Source: Mytilisepta virgata
Taxonomy: Eukaryota; Mollusca; Bivalvia; Mytilida; Mytilidae
Length of the DNA stretch: 64,000 nucleotides
Reading direction: 5' to 3'
NCBI GenBank assembly: GCA_028015205.1
Contig: CM051514.1
Span: 48,376,150-48,440,149 of the forward strand
The first letter of the stretch is position 1, and every line of letters starts with the position of its first letter. This document shows, piece by piece, positions 21,901-34,164 of the stretch. The translations under genes were made by a program, and so were the position numbers. Under the pieces are notes generated by a model. That model did not search any database and was not told the origin of the DNA. It saw only the letters and a program-made list of their open reading frames with translations.

Positions 21901-24900
21901 AACATTGATAATTAAATTTAATAACTTTGGAAACTAAGGTATCAGGTATATATAGCTGTGTCGTTACACAAAAAGTCTTTCTTTGGAAAAAGCACTATAC
22001 AGAACGTGCATGCATAAATATCTGTAATCAACTGACTCTAGTTAGTAGGACATTTACTTAGTGATCCACTGAGCAAATTGAAGGTAAATAGTTCGCCAAA
22101 GCTTATATTAGTTTAACATTTGGTCTTATGGGAAAGCTAACGTAAAGACTTTCTTGTCTTTAACCAACTAGAACCAAGCTTCGCTTTGCAATCAAGATCA
22201 TTATCAAATACAAAGATTACGGAGGAATCCATTATACAATTTGCTTAGGCACTTCCCGTCTGAAACAATTGAGCAAGTTAGAATCAAACGTCACATCAGT
22301 GGTTATTTTCTGGGCAAACGAAATCCAGGTGAGCAATAGACTCCTTGAATCCTCTAATTATACACATATAAAGTTTAGGAATGGAATTTATTATTGTTGC
22401 CAAACAATTGTTATACGATGTTGAAAGAAAATTACATAGACCGTAAAGCAGCTACCATGTGCGCTGACATTGACACTATGACGTCAGAAAAAGATTTTAA
22501 AACGACGACGGGTTACGTTTAAATAATTCTGTTCGGACAACGGGTAACACAAGACCCTAAAATGACAACACATTCATCCTCATCCATTCATATTCTGATT
22601 TGGATCGTGTCTATTGCCGTTATTACGTGAAGACAATCCAAAGAAATCGAGCCCTTAATTTTGGTAGCATAGATGTGTTTATGGATAAACTGTACATTAG
22701 CACTTGAAAATACGATGCCTACTACAAAGCACGATTAATTCATATCAACAAAATAAGCTCTCGACCTGATTTGCAAAAGGACGTTAACAAATATTCCAAT
22801 TATCCATTCACCCAAAATTACCTTTCTCTATAGATAACGTATTATTTGCGGTATGCAATCTTCTTTTAGCACTGTCTCAGCGGTTTTAAACAGAAAGATC
22901 CTTAAGTCTATTTTACAACCGCCATCGTCAGTTGATTAAGCATATTCATGCATGAGTTATGTACAGTCTTTTTTCCGGGGAGCAAAATATTTTTGTCTAA
23001 CGGCAGAGTTACAAAGTTAATTTTCAGATGGTAACATTTAAGAATCAATTTTACGCTTATCTGGATATTAGCGGTCTGTAAACAAAGGCATTTTTTTTCA
23101 TTTATAGTAATGAGCAAGTTTATACTAATTTCGATGCATATTTTAGCAATAATTGTGAATTAATAAAAACTCACGTAAATAGCTGGTTTCTTTTTTACTC
23201 TTCTTGTATGCCAAGAATACAAAGTAAATTTGGTTCTGAGCCAAACTTACTTTATAAATAAAATACAACATCTATATTTTGCTATTCGGCAATGCGTAAA
23301 TTCCATTTTTCTAAATTTAGATTTTATTTCTAATAATGTTATATGGTAAAAAAGTTTAAAAACCTGTTACCCAAGGAGGAAAAAGCACAGGTAAATCTTT
23401 ATTACTTGCTTTTTTAATAATCAATGAACAAAATATTTGTTAAAACATATATTTTACCGTTCTAAATTTCTCTAAATAACAATTACACTGGATGAGTAAT
23501 AGCTCATTTGTTTCCCGCCGTTGGTAACTGCTACATGTATTTTAATTTTAGCACAATTTTTATCAAATTTACATACCAAAAAATATCTAAATTTAGAAAA
23601 TAATATCCAAGCATTACAGAGCAGTTAAAAATAGAGTTGCATTTGATATTTATAAAGAATACTTGTTTTCCATCAAAGTTTACTCTAGAAATTTGAAAAA
23701 GAGATACCAGCTATTTTACGTGAGTTCATTTTGTTCTTTATTTACAATTAAGTAGACCTAATTTTTGTTTATATATTGAAATTTCTATACACTTGTGTCT
23801 TCTATAACTGATTATAAAACGCTGAGGGCAAGTTTATCCAGCTGAAAACATTGATAATTAAAATTAATAACTTTGGAAACTAAGGTATCAGGTATATATA
23901 TATAGCTATGTCGTTACACAAAAAATCTTTCTTTGAAAAAAAACACTATACAGAACGTGCATGAATATCTGTAATCAACTGACTCTAGCTAGTAGGATAT
24001 TTATTTATCGATCCACTGAGCAAATTGAAGGTAAATAGTTCGCCAAAGCTTATTTTACTTTACTATTTGGTCCTATGGGAAAGCTAACGTAAAGACTTTC
24101 TTGTCTTTAACCAACTAGAACCAAGCTTCGCTTTGCAATCAAGATCATTATCAAATACAAAGATTACATGTAACAGAGGAATCCATTATACAATTTACTT
24201 AGGCACTTCCCGTCTGAAATAATTGAGCAAGTTGAAATCAAACGTCACATCAATGGTTCTTTTCTTGGCAAACGAAATCCAGGTGAGCAATACAGACTCC
24301 TTGAATCCTCTAATTATACATATACAAAGTTTAGGAATGGAATTTATTATTGTTGCAAAACAATTGTATACGATGTTGAAAGAAAATTACATAGAACGTG
24401 ATGCAGCTACCATGTGCGATGACATTGACACTATGACGTCAGAAAAAGATTTTAAAACCACGAGGGGTTACGTTTAAATAAATTCTGTTCGGTCGACGGG
24501 TAACACAAGACTCTAAAATGATGTACAAAGTCCATATGGACCTTCAGTCAAACGTTTAATACAAATACAGATAATAAGTTATAGAGAAAATAGATTTTTG
24601 GGTTATTATGTAGACACATGCAACAATTAGGGATAAATTTAATCAACTTAAACTGTATAATTTATGTATCAGTCATATATCGACGAAATGTGCACATCTT
24701 GTGTGTTAAGTTTGGTATCAAAGAATTTGATATGCATGTATAAAAAGTCTATTTTTAGTAATTTTGTTACTTCTAAATATAAAGACATTGTTATGCTAAT
24801 GAGTATTTAATTCACAAGTTTTTGATAAATATGAAACCTGGGGCCCACAAGGGTAGAGTTTCGAAAATTTTAAATTTAAGCTTGTGTCCCAAATTTATGT
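18950..24900. repeat. Tandem array of a 2-kb unit, first array
   Basis: Landmarks recur in order: 'acattcatcctcatccattc' (19637, 22570), 'gattaagcatattcatgcat' (about 20015, 22935), 'aaaacctgttac' with 'ccacaggtaaatc', 'agagataccagctattttac', 'ctgagggcaagtttatccag' (about 21878, 23822), and a block ending 'actatgacgtcag' (about 22480, 24434). The first unit is lengthened by a 969-bp insertion. Each unit holds a palindromic CRE-type TGACGTCA. Possible coding remnants are 19593-19805 (HSYSDLDRVYCSYYVK) and the exon-like 'aaatccag/gtgagc'. No intact gene is evident. Confidence 0.8.
20863..21831. mobile_element. Non-autonomous DNA transposon with 8-bp TSD
   Basis: Flanked by GAAATTTC on both sides (20855-20862 and 21832-21839); the unit at 23778-23785 has one copy and no insert. 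Ends are imperfect inverted repeats: 'ggtgtcttcccatttatcc' on the left, and on the right the complement of 'ggtttattcccacttatcc'. The motif 'attcccatttatccaac' recurs just inside the left end. On the right, 'attcccacttatccaacttt' pairs perfectly with the terminal copy as a hairpin. There is no transposase. An 8-bp duplication is usual for hAT, and also for P and Merlin. Confidence 0.88.
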
Positions 24901-25038
24901 TTCATTACTTACAGTATTGTCAAACATCCTTTGTAGATGCGCACTAAGGTTTTAGAATATTTATTTTCAAAACTTGGGCCAACAAGAGTCGTGTTTTCAA
25001 TTGTGAATTTAAGTTTGTCACATAAACTCCTTTTTTTA

Positions 25039-26783
25039 GCTCACCAGACCCGATTGGTCATGTGAGCTATTGCCATCACTTGGCGTCCGTCGTCCGTCCG
25101 TCGTCCGTCCGTCCGTCGTCCGTAAACTTTTTCAAACGTTAACTCCTCTGACACCATAAGACCAATTGCAACCAAACTTCGTACAGTTGTTTATTGGTAT
25201 ATGTGCTACAAAACTATCGTTTGGATTTTTGATTCGTAAAAAAACATGGCCGCCATGGCTAAAAATAGAACATAGGGGTAAATTGCAGTTTTTTGCAAAT
25301 AACTCAAAAACCATAATAGATATCAAAATTCTGGCATAGGATAAAAGTGTTCAGCACCTCAAGATCTACCTGCCCTGAAAATTTGAAGAAGATCCAACGA
25401 CCCATGTAGGAGTTGTTGCCCTTTTTCTGCATTTTTTCCAAATTTTGCACTTATTAAGCTCAATATCTTGGATACTATAAAGGAAATTTGAAAAATTTAA
25501 ATTTCATATTGTTAGGCACACAAAGATCTACAAAATTTGTAACAGGATCGAAGTTGTAGGTTCGTTCCTTTTAGGAGTTATTCCCCTTAGATCGTCAAAA
25601 TTGACCATTTTTGCAGTCTTTATTCATTGTAATAAAATCGTTAACTCCTCTTACACCATAAGTTTAATTGCAACCAAACTTAGTGTAGTTGTTCCTTGGC
25701 ATGAGTGCTACTAAATTATCGTTTGGATTTTTGATTTGTAAAAAAACATGGCTGCCATGGCTAAAAATAGAACATAGGGGTAAATTGCAGTTTTTTGCAA
25801 ATAACTCAAAAATGGTGACAGATATCAAAATTCTGATGGGAAGCTAAAGTGTTCAACACCTCAAGATCTACCTGCTTTGAAATTTTGAAGAAGATGTAAC
25901 CACCCATGTAGGAGTTATTGCCCTTTTTCTTGATTTTTTTTTGAAATTTGTACTTATTAAGTTGTATGATCATTCCTTTTAGGAGTTATTCCCCTTAGAA
26001 CATCAAAATTGACCATTTTCACAGCATTTCCCTTAGTTTGCAAAATGTTTAAATGAGCCCTTTAGGAGTTAAAGTTTTGTCCCTTAAATGTCAAAATAAC
26101 TGTTGATGCCTTATAGATGGCAAACTGTAGAAAATGAGAAAAAGCTTTTGATTGCGTGTAAATTTGTTTTTAAATGGCTATTTATTAAAATATAAATTCA
26201 ATGTTACCTCAATATACAATAGTACTTAAAAATAACTTTCATTAGATGTATATATTTATATATTTTTTGTGAAATTAGTTTTGAAACTGGCTGTGGTCAG
26301 CACTCATTGTTTGACATTTTTGGCTTTTTTTATGTTATTATTTCAAAAATCTTCTTCTCTGAAACTACTATTGAAAATCAAATGAAAATTGGTAAGATTG
26401 TTCCTTAGGGTATCCTGCAAAAAGTTAATGCTTGGATTTTTGATTGGTCGAAAAACATGTCCGCTCTTACTAAAAATAGAACATAGGGGTCAAAATGCTG
26501 TTTTTTGCTATTTTTTTCTGAATTATAGAAAGAAAATGAAGATGAAAGCTACTTTCAAGGTAAACATGGTATCCCGAGTTGAATGGTGATGATGAAAGTT
26601 TGTTTTGGACGGCCATTTTTAAAATGGCTGCCATTTTCCTGCCATTTTTTTACACTTGCTCGGATTTCAACAATATTTGGTTTTTAAAGTAAACATGGTA
26701 TCCTTAGTGAATGGTGATGATGAGATTTAGTTTATAGTGCATTGTTTACCTGGTGAGCGATTCAGGCTCTTGAGAGCCTCTTG
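25039..26783. mobile_element. 1.75-kb insertion flanked by TA, with internal duplication
   Basis: Cassettes 1 (1883-1884) and 3 (42892-42893) read 'ctcctttttttatttttcac' uninterrupted; here TA is repeated at 25037-25038 and 26784-26785 around the insert. The element starts 'gctcaccagacccgattgg' and near its end carries the complement 'ctggtgagc' (26752-26760), followed by a small palindrome 'ggctcttgagagcc'. Inside, 'gttaactcctctgacaccat' recurs about 500 bp later with the surrounding text. A distant relative of its left end lies inverted at 53340-53607. No transposase. The TA target suggests a mariner-type non-autonomous element, not proven. Confidence 0.75.
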
Positions 26784-27109
26784 TATTTTTCACAGGTTGT
26801 TGATACAGAAAAAGTTTTCAGAATTTTGATTTTCAAATTCGCGGTATTCCGGGATTGTTTCTCCATATTCAAGAGCCATATTTTTTCAAAACCTGTTTGA
26901 TCTCATATTAATTTTAATTCCTTCCCCAACATTATTTCAATCAATATTTAAATTTTTGTATCCTAAATATATCCAAAATCGCAGGTTATAGTTTTGTACA
27001 TTCTAGGACTATCCTGAATCTCTCTTTATTTAAAATATTTCAGGTCGTTCTCTATGTTTATTTCGTTTAAGGATTATGGATGGGTCATTGTTGACCTTTG
27101 TGGTTATAC

Positions 27110-27144
<35 letters not shown>

Positions 27145-27560
27145 TCACAGTTAACCTACATGTGCAGCCTGCCAAAAGTTCATCCAGTCTTCTGGCAAGT
27201 AGCCTAGTAACATTTAACAGTTCAATACTTTGGCAAATATTAATACGACAACCTTATTTTGAACACACAAAAGCTCTTTTTGCCAGCCTTCTCAATCGCC
27301 ATCCGTCTATATAATCATCGTAATCAAATAGTAAGTTACGAAAGATGGAGAATATTCGAGTCTGAAAAAGGTGGAAACGTAAATTCATAATGTTAACTAA
27401 TGTATTTATCCTATAAAGATAATAAATGCTACCACCTTAAATACAGACCTCCAATCGTTAACTTTTTGCATGAGCTGATAATGCTTAAATAATACAAACA
27501 TATGTATGTATATGTCATGTATGTAGAAGAATAAGAATGTAAGAATATTAATCATTTTTT
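26784..27560 (+). other. Conserved upstream region of Family A, cassette 2
   Basis: Resumes the region colinear with 1885-2640 and 42894-43660. It contains an (ATT)n microsatellite at 27112-27145 and a conserved frame 'VNLHVQPAKSSSSLL' beginning after 'ttcacag' (about 27146), also kept at about 2243 and 43251. Its significance is unknown. Confidence 0.4.
27112..27145 (+). repeat. (ATT)n microsatellite
   Basis: About eleven ATT units; shorter in cassette 1 (about 2224) and cassette 3 (about 43221). Confidence 0.9.
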
Positions 27561-27577
27561 GTTGACTTATTCAGAAA

Positions 27578-30223
27578 ATGCCGCTTATATCATACGAAAG
27601 ACGAGATGAAAATAAAGATTCAGAAGAAGAAAATATCAAGATGTCCACTTCAAAACTGGAAAATATCATTAAGAAAGCATACGAGAAGGGAAGGAATGAG
27701 AGCAAATCGAAGAAAAAACGAAAAATCAACATATCTTTAGATAGCAGTGATTCTAACGACACTGACATCTCTGATGGAGAGATTCCAAGTAAGGGTTTAT
27801 TTAATTTTTTTTCAGGGAGAGTGTGGTAAGGTAGAGATCTCGAAAGCTAGAAATTTTTATAAATGATATTAGAGACTAGATTTTTATTTTTGACGATATT
27901 TAGACATTCAACATTTCATCAAAAGTACAGAGAGTTATCAACCCTAAATTATTTTTCACCATATGTTGGTACCCTAGAGCCCATTTCACCCATATCTTAC
28001 GAGCATAATTACTTGTCAGTTAAACTAGAATCTGTAAATGACTGGAGAGTAATTTTTATTTTAAGATGTTTTTGTGAAAAGTGCTATACTGACCTTCACT
28101 TCGTGGTCATTTCACTTCGGTTTTTTTCTTTTAGGGGACAAAAGACGTAAATCAGGTTCTTCAAATATTGCACCGGCCGTTATGGAGGAATACGATGCTG
28201 CCGAGGCTATTAAAAGAGGATTGTACAGCGTTAAGGTGAATAACGTCATTACATAGATGCATGTAGATCTTTCATTATATATATCATTTCCTGTTCCCAC
28301 TGTTGTAACCTTTCATGTACCTCCAACGATTGGTGACTTTCACCGGATTAAATTTATTGAACTTCACGACGATTGCCATATACGGAGCAGGAACTGCCTT
28401 CCCTTCCGGAGCACATTGGTTCACTCCGGGTTTTTATAGGAGTTTGTGTTGTTCATTGATTTTGAGTTTTTAGTGTTTATGTGTTGTGCTTGTGGTTGTT
28501 CATTTGTCTTCCCGGGTTTGTCCAATGGACAACGTTTTTTGATTTGCTCCTTAGGTATATTTTTCCTCTTTGTCCATTGTACAAAAATGGAATTGTTTCC
28601 CATATATACAAATATAATGTACATGAACTTTTTGTTAAAGAAAGCAATAAAGAAATATTTGTAGATAAAATTTAATGACAAAACGGAACTCCAAGGGAAA
28701 TTCCACAATAAAAATCCTACAAACTCGCAAACACCAGGAACGACTGAGCCTTCATATAAAAATGATTTAGATCAGAAATAAAGAGCTGTTAAGATATCAG
28801 TCACGTATGTGTGAACTTCGTATCAATACTTTGATATATTTTAACTTGATCATTTTTATTGAATAATCATTTTCGGATTGGGTGGTGAAGATTGGGTTCA
28901 TATATGCGTTTTATTTTGGTGATTTTGATTTTCATATTTGTATCCAGGTATGCAGGTACGATGCAGATAAAGTAGAACGTGAACTACAAGAGGAGTTGTT
29001 CGACAAATATCACGAATCTTGTGATGTAACGAAAAATAGAAAGATTCCAGTCGAAAATTTAAAAGATTATCTAGATCATTTGAGAGATACATGTGAAGGT
29101 AAGCTTCAAATAAAATATGCTATGATATATTTTGTCAATAATTAAAACGATCTAGGGTCTAAAGCTTTGGCTAAAGGGTCTTATTTAATAAATGGAAATG
29201 TCTTTTCGGGAATATCAAAAATCATTTCTTTAAAGTAGGTGTAAAAGCTAGTACTTTTTTGTGAACATGTCATTGATTTTCCTGTGAAATATGATGTCAC
29301 AACAAACGATGGTGAGGTTTGGTTGCAACTTCAGTTGTGTTTTCAAATATTTGAAACATTTTGACCTCTGGGACATTCCTAATTGTTATTTGAGATGTGC
29401 ATTATTTTGAAAAAGACTCGAGTTTTTCGCTGTCAAGAAAGCAGTTGAAAACGTACGTGGGACACGTGATACAGTAGTACAATTTTCACTCAGAAAAATG
29501 TCCTTTGGATTTCATTAGACGTTGTTTCGTTTACAGAAATGTTTGGCACCAAAATATGCGTATTGGGCTTCATCTTTTCGCCTTTACCAGAAATCAAATA
29601 TCCATATCCACAAAATACATAGCAAATTTGGTCAATGACATTGACCATTGAACGTAAAAAAATCCGTTCCAGCGTAACAAGTAACAAATGATGAACGATG
29701 ACACACCAATCAATCAAAGCAACCCAAATGACAGAACGCCATGCAAAATATAACATAAAATAGTACAAAACATTATTTCTCTGTTATTTTTTCTTTTTCA
29801 ATTTCAGGCGTTGACGATGTTTTACGGAAACAGATGAATGGAATTCTGTACTCAGAAGGATCTTGGGAAAAACGAATTTTTGAATACAAGTTTAACAAAG
29901 GAGAAAATTCGGGAACCCGTTTCGGAATAATAGCTTTTGGAAGATCAAGCGATAAGAAATACGTTGACTGTATGCATGCTATATACAAATTAGATTTTAA
30001 GCTGTCGCCACAGATTATAGTGACAAAGACGAAAAGTTCCGTTTTGTGGGGGTTAATTGAACGGGAAAAGAGACACGTGGAAGTCCAAGAGAGAAGTATT
30101 GGGGCAAAGACCATCAAAATGCAACAAAATTACTTCCGGACAAAAGCTTTACAAGAATTTTGCAGGGCAGGTGTGATAGACAGAATTAATTATGTACAAT
30201 CGTTGGATGCAATAGAAAATTAA
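27578..30223 (+). CDS. Family A gene, cassette 2 (four exons, intact, 292 aa)
   Basis: Unrecognised protein. Predicted exons are 27578-27788, 28135-28235, 28948-29098 and 29808-30223, all bounded by GT-AG and joining in frame (phases 1, 0, 1). Exon 1 encodes an acidic, lysine-rich N-terminus with an NLS-like KSKKKRK (residues 43-49), then a serine/aspartate cluster (LDSSDSNDTDISDGE) that fits casein kinase 2 sites. Exon 2 gives EEYDAAEAIKRGLYSVK, exon 3 a helical ERELQEELFDKYHESCDV, and exon 4 the conserved core (FGIIAFGRS, YKLDF, IIVTK, KALQEF). No signal peptide or membrane span is seen. A polyadenylation signal AATAAA follows at 30271. Retention of every splice site and of the frame over 879 coding bases argues for a working gene. 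It is convergent with the Family B gene downstream. Confidence 0.8.
28285..28560 (+). repeat. Retroelement 3'-end remnant, copy 3, in intron 2
   Basis: Same tail as at 668-930, starting 'cctgttcccactgttgtaac' and ending near 'ggtatatttttcc'. It is shared with intron 2 of the cassette 3 gene, so it was inserted before duplication. Confidence 0.7.
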
Positions 30224-30270
30224 ATACTGCGCAACATATACAATGTAGAACAATCTTTTTTGAAGACAGA

Positions 30271-30276
30271 AATAAA
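30271..30276 (+). terminator. Polyadenylation signal of Family A, cassette 2
   Basis: AATAAA 48 bp after the stop. The cassette 3 gene has AATAGA at the same place (about 50258). Confidence 0.6.
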
Positions 30277-30309
30277 GGGTTTTATTTGTACAGATACAGA
30301 TTGATTGGT

Positions 30310-30905
30310 CGGTTTTGCATTTATAATTTCTTTTTTCAAGGAGTACTTAGGTTCCCATGTATAGTTTGTACAATTTTAAAGATGAAGATAATATAAAATA
30401 AAAATAAAATTTATGCCCCTATAGTTTGTATTTCTCTTAAAAAGTATTTACTACTTAGTGTGACCTGACACCTTTTCTGAGGATAATCACAACCACATCA
30501 ACAGTGGAGATTAATTACATACTTTTCGACTGCGACCGAGCATGCCGTGATTGGTTTAACTCTAACCTTTTGAATAAGAAAAGATCCCGAAGGGCCTTTT
30601 TCGCCGTCGATCGTTGCATATAGTTCTATTTGAGTGAACCGGCTTTTTCCACGATTACAAAGCCAAAAAATCGATATAGCCATTCTTGTCGAAAGTGGCA
30701 AAAAAACACAAACCAAGGATATTTCTTACATTTTAGTAAGAATTTCCTGAACACTTCTTAAGTGGTGTTAAGATAAATCTACATTGGGCATGTGGTACCT
30801 TAAGTTGTTTCATTTCACATTTTCTGACATCGCAACTGCGTCGAATTTATCTGTATAAAATCGCTCAAATTGTAGATCAAAATTTTGTAAGGATAGGATT
30901 AAAAA
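30310..30905 (+). other. 3' flank of Family A, inverted in cassette 1
   Basis: Matches 3230-3800 in reverse. Relative to cassette 3, about 1.3 kb between the gene and this flank is missing. No gene seen. Confidence 0.6.
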
Positions 30906-31325
30906 TTAAAACAATTTAACAAAAACGTATAAATATATTGATATTATAATGCAGTTTCTTAAGTTATAGCTGTATGCAAAATTTCATAAGAACCTGAATA
31001 AAATACGAATAAAACCTAAAGGGAGGGGGTGACAATGAGGGCATAATTTCCCAATTTGATGTGTTTGTCATCACGAAATTTCTCTCTGTTTATTTTGAAG
31101 AGCAAATGAAAGAAAACGCCATGAATGTAATCACACTAATATCGTGTAGAGACTTTGAATTGCAAGGTTACATGTAATGATCTTAGCTTAAAGGTTAATT
31201 GACACTAAAATTCTTTATTCAAAGATCGAAAGCAGGGAAAACTATACCTGAACCTCGGGGGAGGGTGTAAATTTGCCTTTTTATGACAGGGTGCGTCGGT
31301 GAACTTGTAACCCCTACCCGACGTC
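30906..31325. other. No recognised content
   Basis: AT-rich spacer without counterpart in cassette 3; a related piece ('gaagagcaaatgaaagaaaac') appears near 62340. Nothing identifiable. Confidence 0.35.
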
Positions 31326-32267
31326 ATCCAAGTTATATCGAATTTTTGTCCCGAAAATATCCAAGAAATCTACTTCTAAAACGGTAGTTCTCGTGTCTCA
31401 ATCTGATACAAGCGCGAAATTTAATCAACAGTATATATCAATCAACCCCAAATATTTTCGTGGAAATGCCGGAAAAATTCCAGATATTACACAAGGTCAA
31501 AAGGGAAATAACTAGGGGTTTCCACATGAAGAGCAAATGGAGGTCAATTTATTTTAAAGTCATATTTGCAAACGTGATCGCTTTGAAGTTAAAAATTTGA
31601 TTCACTCCCAATTTAAAGATAAGGAAAAGGTTTGCAAGTAATTACATTTACACTTTAGCTCTCATTAATAAAAATCATCATATCCTTAATATTGCACCTA
31701 TCGTAAACCAGTTTTCTAGTTTTTTTGGGGGAAGAATCTAATTAAATACCAGATAGTGTTAATAGGTGCATAATGATACCATCGAGCATTTTTCGCTGTA
31801 GACTGGTACCCGTCCGCTATTTTACAAGCTTGACAATACTATATTTGTTTATCGTATTTCCCCCTGCCTATATCGACCTGCTGAGGCCTTCACAATTTCC
31901 CGTATTTCGGCACTGTGACGTCGTAAAGAGTTGACCCGACCCTAATATGAGCTGACCCAAATATATCAGCGACGTCATAATGTTTGACCAGATGTTGACC
32001 CGAATATATCAGGAAAACATCCGGTTATAGGCAGATGGCCATTGAAAAGTAAGAAATTCCATTAAGATTGCTAGTTAACAATACGATAAATTTATCATCA
32101 AGTTTTCTTCAAACAAATATTGTAAAATATAAGCGGCCCGACACAATATGAAGCTTTTTACCTCGTTCGCTACGCTCACTCGCCGTAAAAGCTTCACATT
32201 GTGTCTCGCGGCTGATATTTTACGATATACGTTTGCAGAAAACCTAATAATATGTACATATGACGTA
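31326..32267 (+). other. Cassette core sequence, cassette 2
   Basis: Nearly identical to 55535-56465 and partly to 5715-5930. Holds a long imperfect hairpin listed separately. No coding frame that I trust. Confidence 0.5.
32122..32223. repeat. Long hairpin (snapback repeat), cassette 2
   Basis: Arms of about 40 bp, 32122-32161 and 32185-32223: 'gtaaaatataagcggcccga' pairs imperfectly with 'cgcggctgatattttac', and 'gacacaatatgaagc' with 'gcttcacattgtgtc'. The loop reads 'cgttcgctacgctcactcg'. The same hairpin is at 56330-56431. Confidence 0.85.
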
Positions 32268-32595
32268 GCTCACAGTGTGTATATCGCTGTGTGTTTGTTA
32301 ATCCACATTGGCTAGAGGTATAGGGGGAGGGTTGAGATCTTTTGCCAAATCAGGAACCTCTAGCCTTTGTTATTCTTGTGTGTTTTTTAATTTTGGTTCA
32401 TTTGTATGTTTCGGAGATTAGTGTGCCGTCCATTTCGCTGAACTAGTTTGTATTATTGTTTAGGGGCCAGCTGAAGCCCGCCTCCTGATGCGGTATTTTC
32501 TCTCTGCGTTGAAGACCCATTTGTAGCCTTTAGCTGTTTTGGTCGGGTTGTTGTCTCTTTGACACATTCCCCGTTTCCATTCTCTATTGTATGAA
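32268..32595 (+). repeat. Dispersed mussel-type repeat, copy 2
   Basis: Same as 5930-6240 but better preserved, ending 'ttgacacattccccgtttcc'. It includes 'ggggccagctgaagcccgcc'. Class unknown. Confidence 0.55.
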
Positions 32596-32996
32596 AATTT
32601 TGACGGGGACCAACCTACAATGACCTATTTTCGCTGTACTGCTGTTCTACTGAATTTCGTTGTGACAAATTTTTTAGCAATATACGGAATATTTTTTGGA
32701 ATTCCGAAGCATCTTTATCTCTCTGGGTTTATGCGATGCAACACCTGAAGCGCCGTTATGTATTTTATAATTAGTGCGTCGTGTTGATGATCTGATACTG
32801 ATTGACATTTTCCAGGAGCAGGACAGACAAACTTATTCAAATATCTGTTCAAATATCTTCGAGATCCTGCTCACGTATTCTTTTCATACGTTCAATATTT
32901 TTGTCTTTTGTCATTGTTTAAAAAATGGAGTAGATTAACATTTAACATTTCCATTCATCTTTTGTAAATATCTATCTGTCAGAGAAAAATTAAAAT

Positions 32997-33000
<4 letters not shown>

Positions 33001-33028
<28 letters not shown>

Positions 33029-33049
33029 CATGATGATGATGATGATGAT
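33001..33049 (+). repeat. (GAT)n microsatellite
   Basis: About sixteen GAT units with one 'gatcat' interruption; the cassette 3 counterpart at 57883-57931 has an inverted (ATC) block inside. Confidence 0.9.
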
Positions 33050-33242
33050 CGTCTGTGGTGTCAAACTGATTAATTATTATGGATCGGTATGTCTTTCATG
33101 TCTTTATGGAAATGACCGAGCTCGCCTTAACCAGATTAAAAAAAAGAATACAGAAGTGACAACGTAAATATTCTAAAGCTATTTTTGATTTACTTTTCTC
33201 TCTCTACCTATTTAGCTTCATTTCAAATACAATCTTGAGTTG

Positions 33243-33514
33243 GGAGCCTCGGTGGCCGGGTGGCCTAGGTAGTTCGTCATGCCTACTAATGATCACTAGC
33301 CTGTCAACACTGAAGTTGTTAGTTTGAATCTCGCCTGTGGCGGGGTGTGTTCGACTCCGATCTAAATTGACAATGATTGCCAATTTTCCTACCGAAGGTC
33401 GGTGGTTGTCTCCGGGTACTCCGGCTTCCTCCACCAATAAAAGCTGGCCGCCGCGAAATAGCAAAATGTGCTGAAAACGGCGTAAAACCCCAACTAAACA
33501 AAGAAACAAAAAAA
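33243..33514 (+). mobile_element. tRNA-derived SINE, cassette 2
   Basis: Starts 'ggagcctcggtggccgggtg' (A-box-like ggtggccgggtgg), has a decayed B box 'gttagtttgaatctcg', a central block ending 'aaacggcgtaaaaccccaac', and an A-rich tail. Flanked by the 13-bp duplication caatcttgagttg (33230-33242, 33515-33527). Similar to mollusc V-SINE/RUDI-type elements as I recall them. The two minus-strand frames inside it are not genes. Confidence 0.92.
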
Positions 33515-34164
33515 CAATCTTGAGTTGTAAGAAAATGTGTTTAAACTGGGTATAAATGAAAAGTTGAACTTCACTTTACTTGTATAAAGAGATCAGAAAT
33601 GCAAAAAGTAAAACATTTAAAAGAATAGTAACTAATGGGAGGTAACCCTATAAACATTCTGATTTTAGCAGAGTGAAAATCCTACATTATTGTGTCGGGT
33701 AATGTAGCAACTTTGGAAGCCGGTGAATATAGTCTGAAACTAAATGTTTTAAAAACAGATTGATATACCCTTTCAAATTCATGTAATTATACACCTCTAA
33801 ATTCTGCACATACAATCACAAGACTGCTCTAAAATTAGCCAGTATTTGGGATTTTGTTTAAGGGAGGGCTGTATTTAGTCACTTTTGTTCATGTTGCAGC
33901 TGATATTAGATAAAGTCGTCACAATTTGTGACAGATTGGAAAATCTTAAAATCAAATCTTTTATTTAATATATGGTTTTTTTTAGAGATATAAGATACCA
34001 CCAATAGTCAAATACCAGGTTGCTGAACACAGTCCATTAATTCATGACGCTATTATGCATGTATGAAAACTGAAGAAAACTGCTGTGTGCAATGTCAGAT
34101 AATTCTTGTTTAAGTAAAACTTCTTATGCTGGTTGCTCTTCAACATTTAATATCTTTTACTTTT

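Noticed and set aside
25132..25326. 64-codon minus-strand frame
   Set aside because: It sits in the TA-flanked repeat, and its duplicated half does not keep the frame.
33204..33509. Minus-strand frames with RRPAFIGGGSRS-like text (also at 58087-58458)
   Set aside because: They lie inside the tRNA-derived SINE, which is non-coding.
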